A stretch of 33,988 nt of DNA from Acidobacteria bacterium Ga0077522. GTDB lineage: Bacteria > Acidobacteriota > Vicinamibacteria > Vicinamibacterales > Vicinamibacteraceae. A model generated the notes under the pieces. That model was not told where the DNA came from. It did no database searches and saw nothing but the letters and a program-made list of their open reading frames with translations. Location of the stretch: assembly GCA_001464065.1 (NCBI GenBank), contig LNDN01000168.1:1-33988 (forward strand), written 5' to 3'. The position numbers were made by a program, and so were the translations under genes. This document shows, piece by piece, positions 33,289 through 33,988 of the stretch. Numbering within the stretch: the first letter of the stretch is position 1; the number at the start of each line of letters is the position of its first letter.

Positions 33289-33988
33289 TCCTTTCATTTC
33301 CCCCCTCAATCGGCTGCAAGTAGTTGAACGCCCGTGTAGTTACGGCGGTTCCAACGAAGTCGCGGCCGTCGAACGTCATTCCCTCGGGAAAGAACAGCTG
33401 TTGGAACCGCTGGCGTTGCGCCAGTGAGGCCTGTAGCCACAGGTCTGCGGCGCGCGGCAGCACCCGCTCGGCAAACGCCAGGATGCCCTCGACGTCGAGC
33501 TCTTCAATCTCCGTGGCATGCCTGTCGATGCGGAGCAGCGTGAGCTCCTCGCGCAGCTTCTCCGCGTGCCGGTCGTAGACGTCGATATCGATCGAGCGCT
33601 CGAACAGGAACGCCTCGTCCAGACGGTCGAGCTTCTTCTGAATGGCTTCGGCCTGGCGTGCGGCGCGCGCAAGGTCGGCACGGGCAGACTCCTTGCGGGC
33701 GTTCCAGATCTGGAGGACCGATTCCTTCAGCAGCCGCATGTAGCCGGCAGTCGGCTGCAGTCGGGCCAGCTCCTTCTCGAACAACGTCTCGAGCCTGGCC
33801 TTGGTCACGTTGACGCCGCGGCAGCCGGGACGGCAGTGGTAGTAGGCGTAGTAGCGGCTTCGGCCCTTCGACCAGCTGCCGGTGAGGCCGCGCCCGCAGG
33901 ACTCGCACCGCACGAAGCCACGCAGGGGGAAATCAGGGTGGCCCTGTAGCTGTGGCGCCAGACTCGGCGTGCGGCCCGACAGCACGGC
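33251..33988 (-). CDS. Large serine recombinase, C-terminal part; N-terminus beyond window
   Basis: The last 245 residues of a site-specific recombinase. Visible parts are the recombinase zinc beta-ribbon (GFVRCESCGRGLTG followed by YYAYYHCRPGC, four Cys ligands) and a long coiled-coil region (about ARLETLFEKEL to ERSIDIDVYDRHAEKLREEL). The catalytic serine domain must lie right of the window. The frame runs 38 bp into the tRNA-Ala gene on the opposite strand: the final residues MVDLTGIEPVTS are antisense tRNA sequence. This is typical of an integrase whose attachment site is the tRNA 3' end, so the element should extend rightwards. Confidence 0.9.
   Translation of the reverse strand, partial: AVLSGRTPSLAPQLQGHPDFPLRGFVRCESCGRGLTGSWSKGRSRYYAYYHCRPGCRGVNVTKARLETLFEKELARLQPTAGYMRLLKESVLQIWNARKESARADLARAARQAEAIQKKLDRLDEAFLFERSIDIDVYDRHAEKLREELTLLRIDRHATEIEELDVEGILAFAERVLPRAADLWLQASLAQRQRFQQLFFPEGMTFDGRDFVGTAVTTRAFNYLQPIEGGNERMVDLTGIEPVTS

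Overview
The window is a very GC-rich bacterial chromosome segment (about two thirds or more G+C by eye), tightly packed with short overlaps between co-oriented genes. Gene content fits a GC-rich Acidobacteriota of the Vicinamibacteria/Luteitalea type: archaeal/fungal-type aspartate-semialdehyde dehydrogenase, succinylase-branch lysine genes, a two-subunit M16 peptidase, AddAB-like nucleases, a PD40/DUF5719-like secreted protein and heptameric intergenic repeats. That assignment is inference from gene content and style; no 16S gene is present.

Left part (1-6971, all minus strand): an aspartate-family operon transcribed leftwards as asd, lysC, dapB, dapA, dapD, a dapE-like M20 deacylase and a LOG-family gene that runs off the left edge. 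Most junctions are overlaps or near-contacts (ATGA, TGATG). Upstream of asd lies what looks like a complete ribosome-mediated attenuator: a promoter set 7 nt before a GTG, a 28-residue Thr/Ile-rich leader peptide, and a strong hairpin terminator just before asd. This is the most notable regulatory feature of the window.

Middle left (6998-11678): an SRPBCC/AHSA1 protein, pyruvate kinase (minus), a GatA-like amidase, an ABHD18-like alpha/beta hydrolase and a 67-residue membrane peptide. A 20-bp imperfect palindrome occurs three times at the 3' ends of these genes.

Middle (11778-17903): an operon mrp/apbC, a DUF3347 exported protein, a catalytic M16 peptidase and an inactive M16 partner; then a DUF4870 membrane protein, a four-helix membrane protein coupled to a DnaJ-like protein with a degenerate J domain, and a divergent small zinc-ribbon protein.

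Right-middle (17910-25716): addA, addB and an exported-protein gene carrying an apparent +1 frameshift, all minus strand. A gap of about 330 bp with two DnaA-box-like nonamers follows, then a small ORF coupled to a secreted L-asparaginase.

Right (27407-33988): a 1354-residue secreted repeat protein (13 DxNGxxD-type propeller repeats plus four DUF5719-like modules) overlapping a small membrane protein; a divergent protein with a degenerate GGDEF domain; tRNA-Ala(GGC); and the C-terminal half of a large serine recombinase whose reading frame ends inside the tRNA. The right edge is therefore probably the start of an integrated element.
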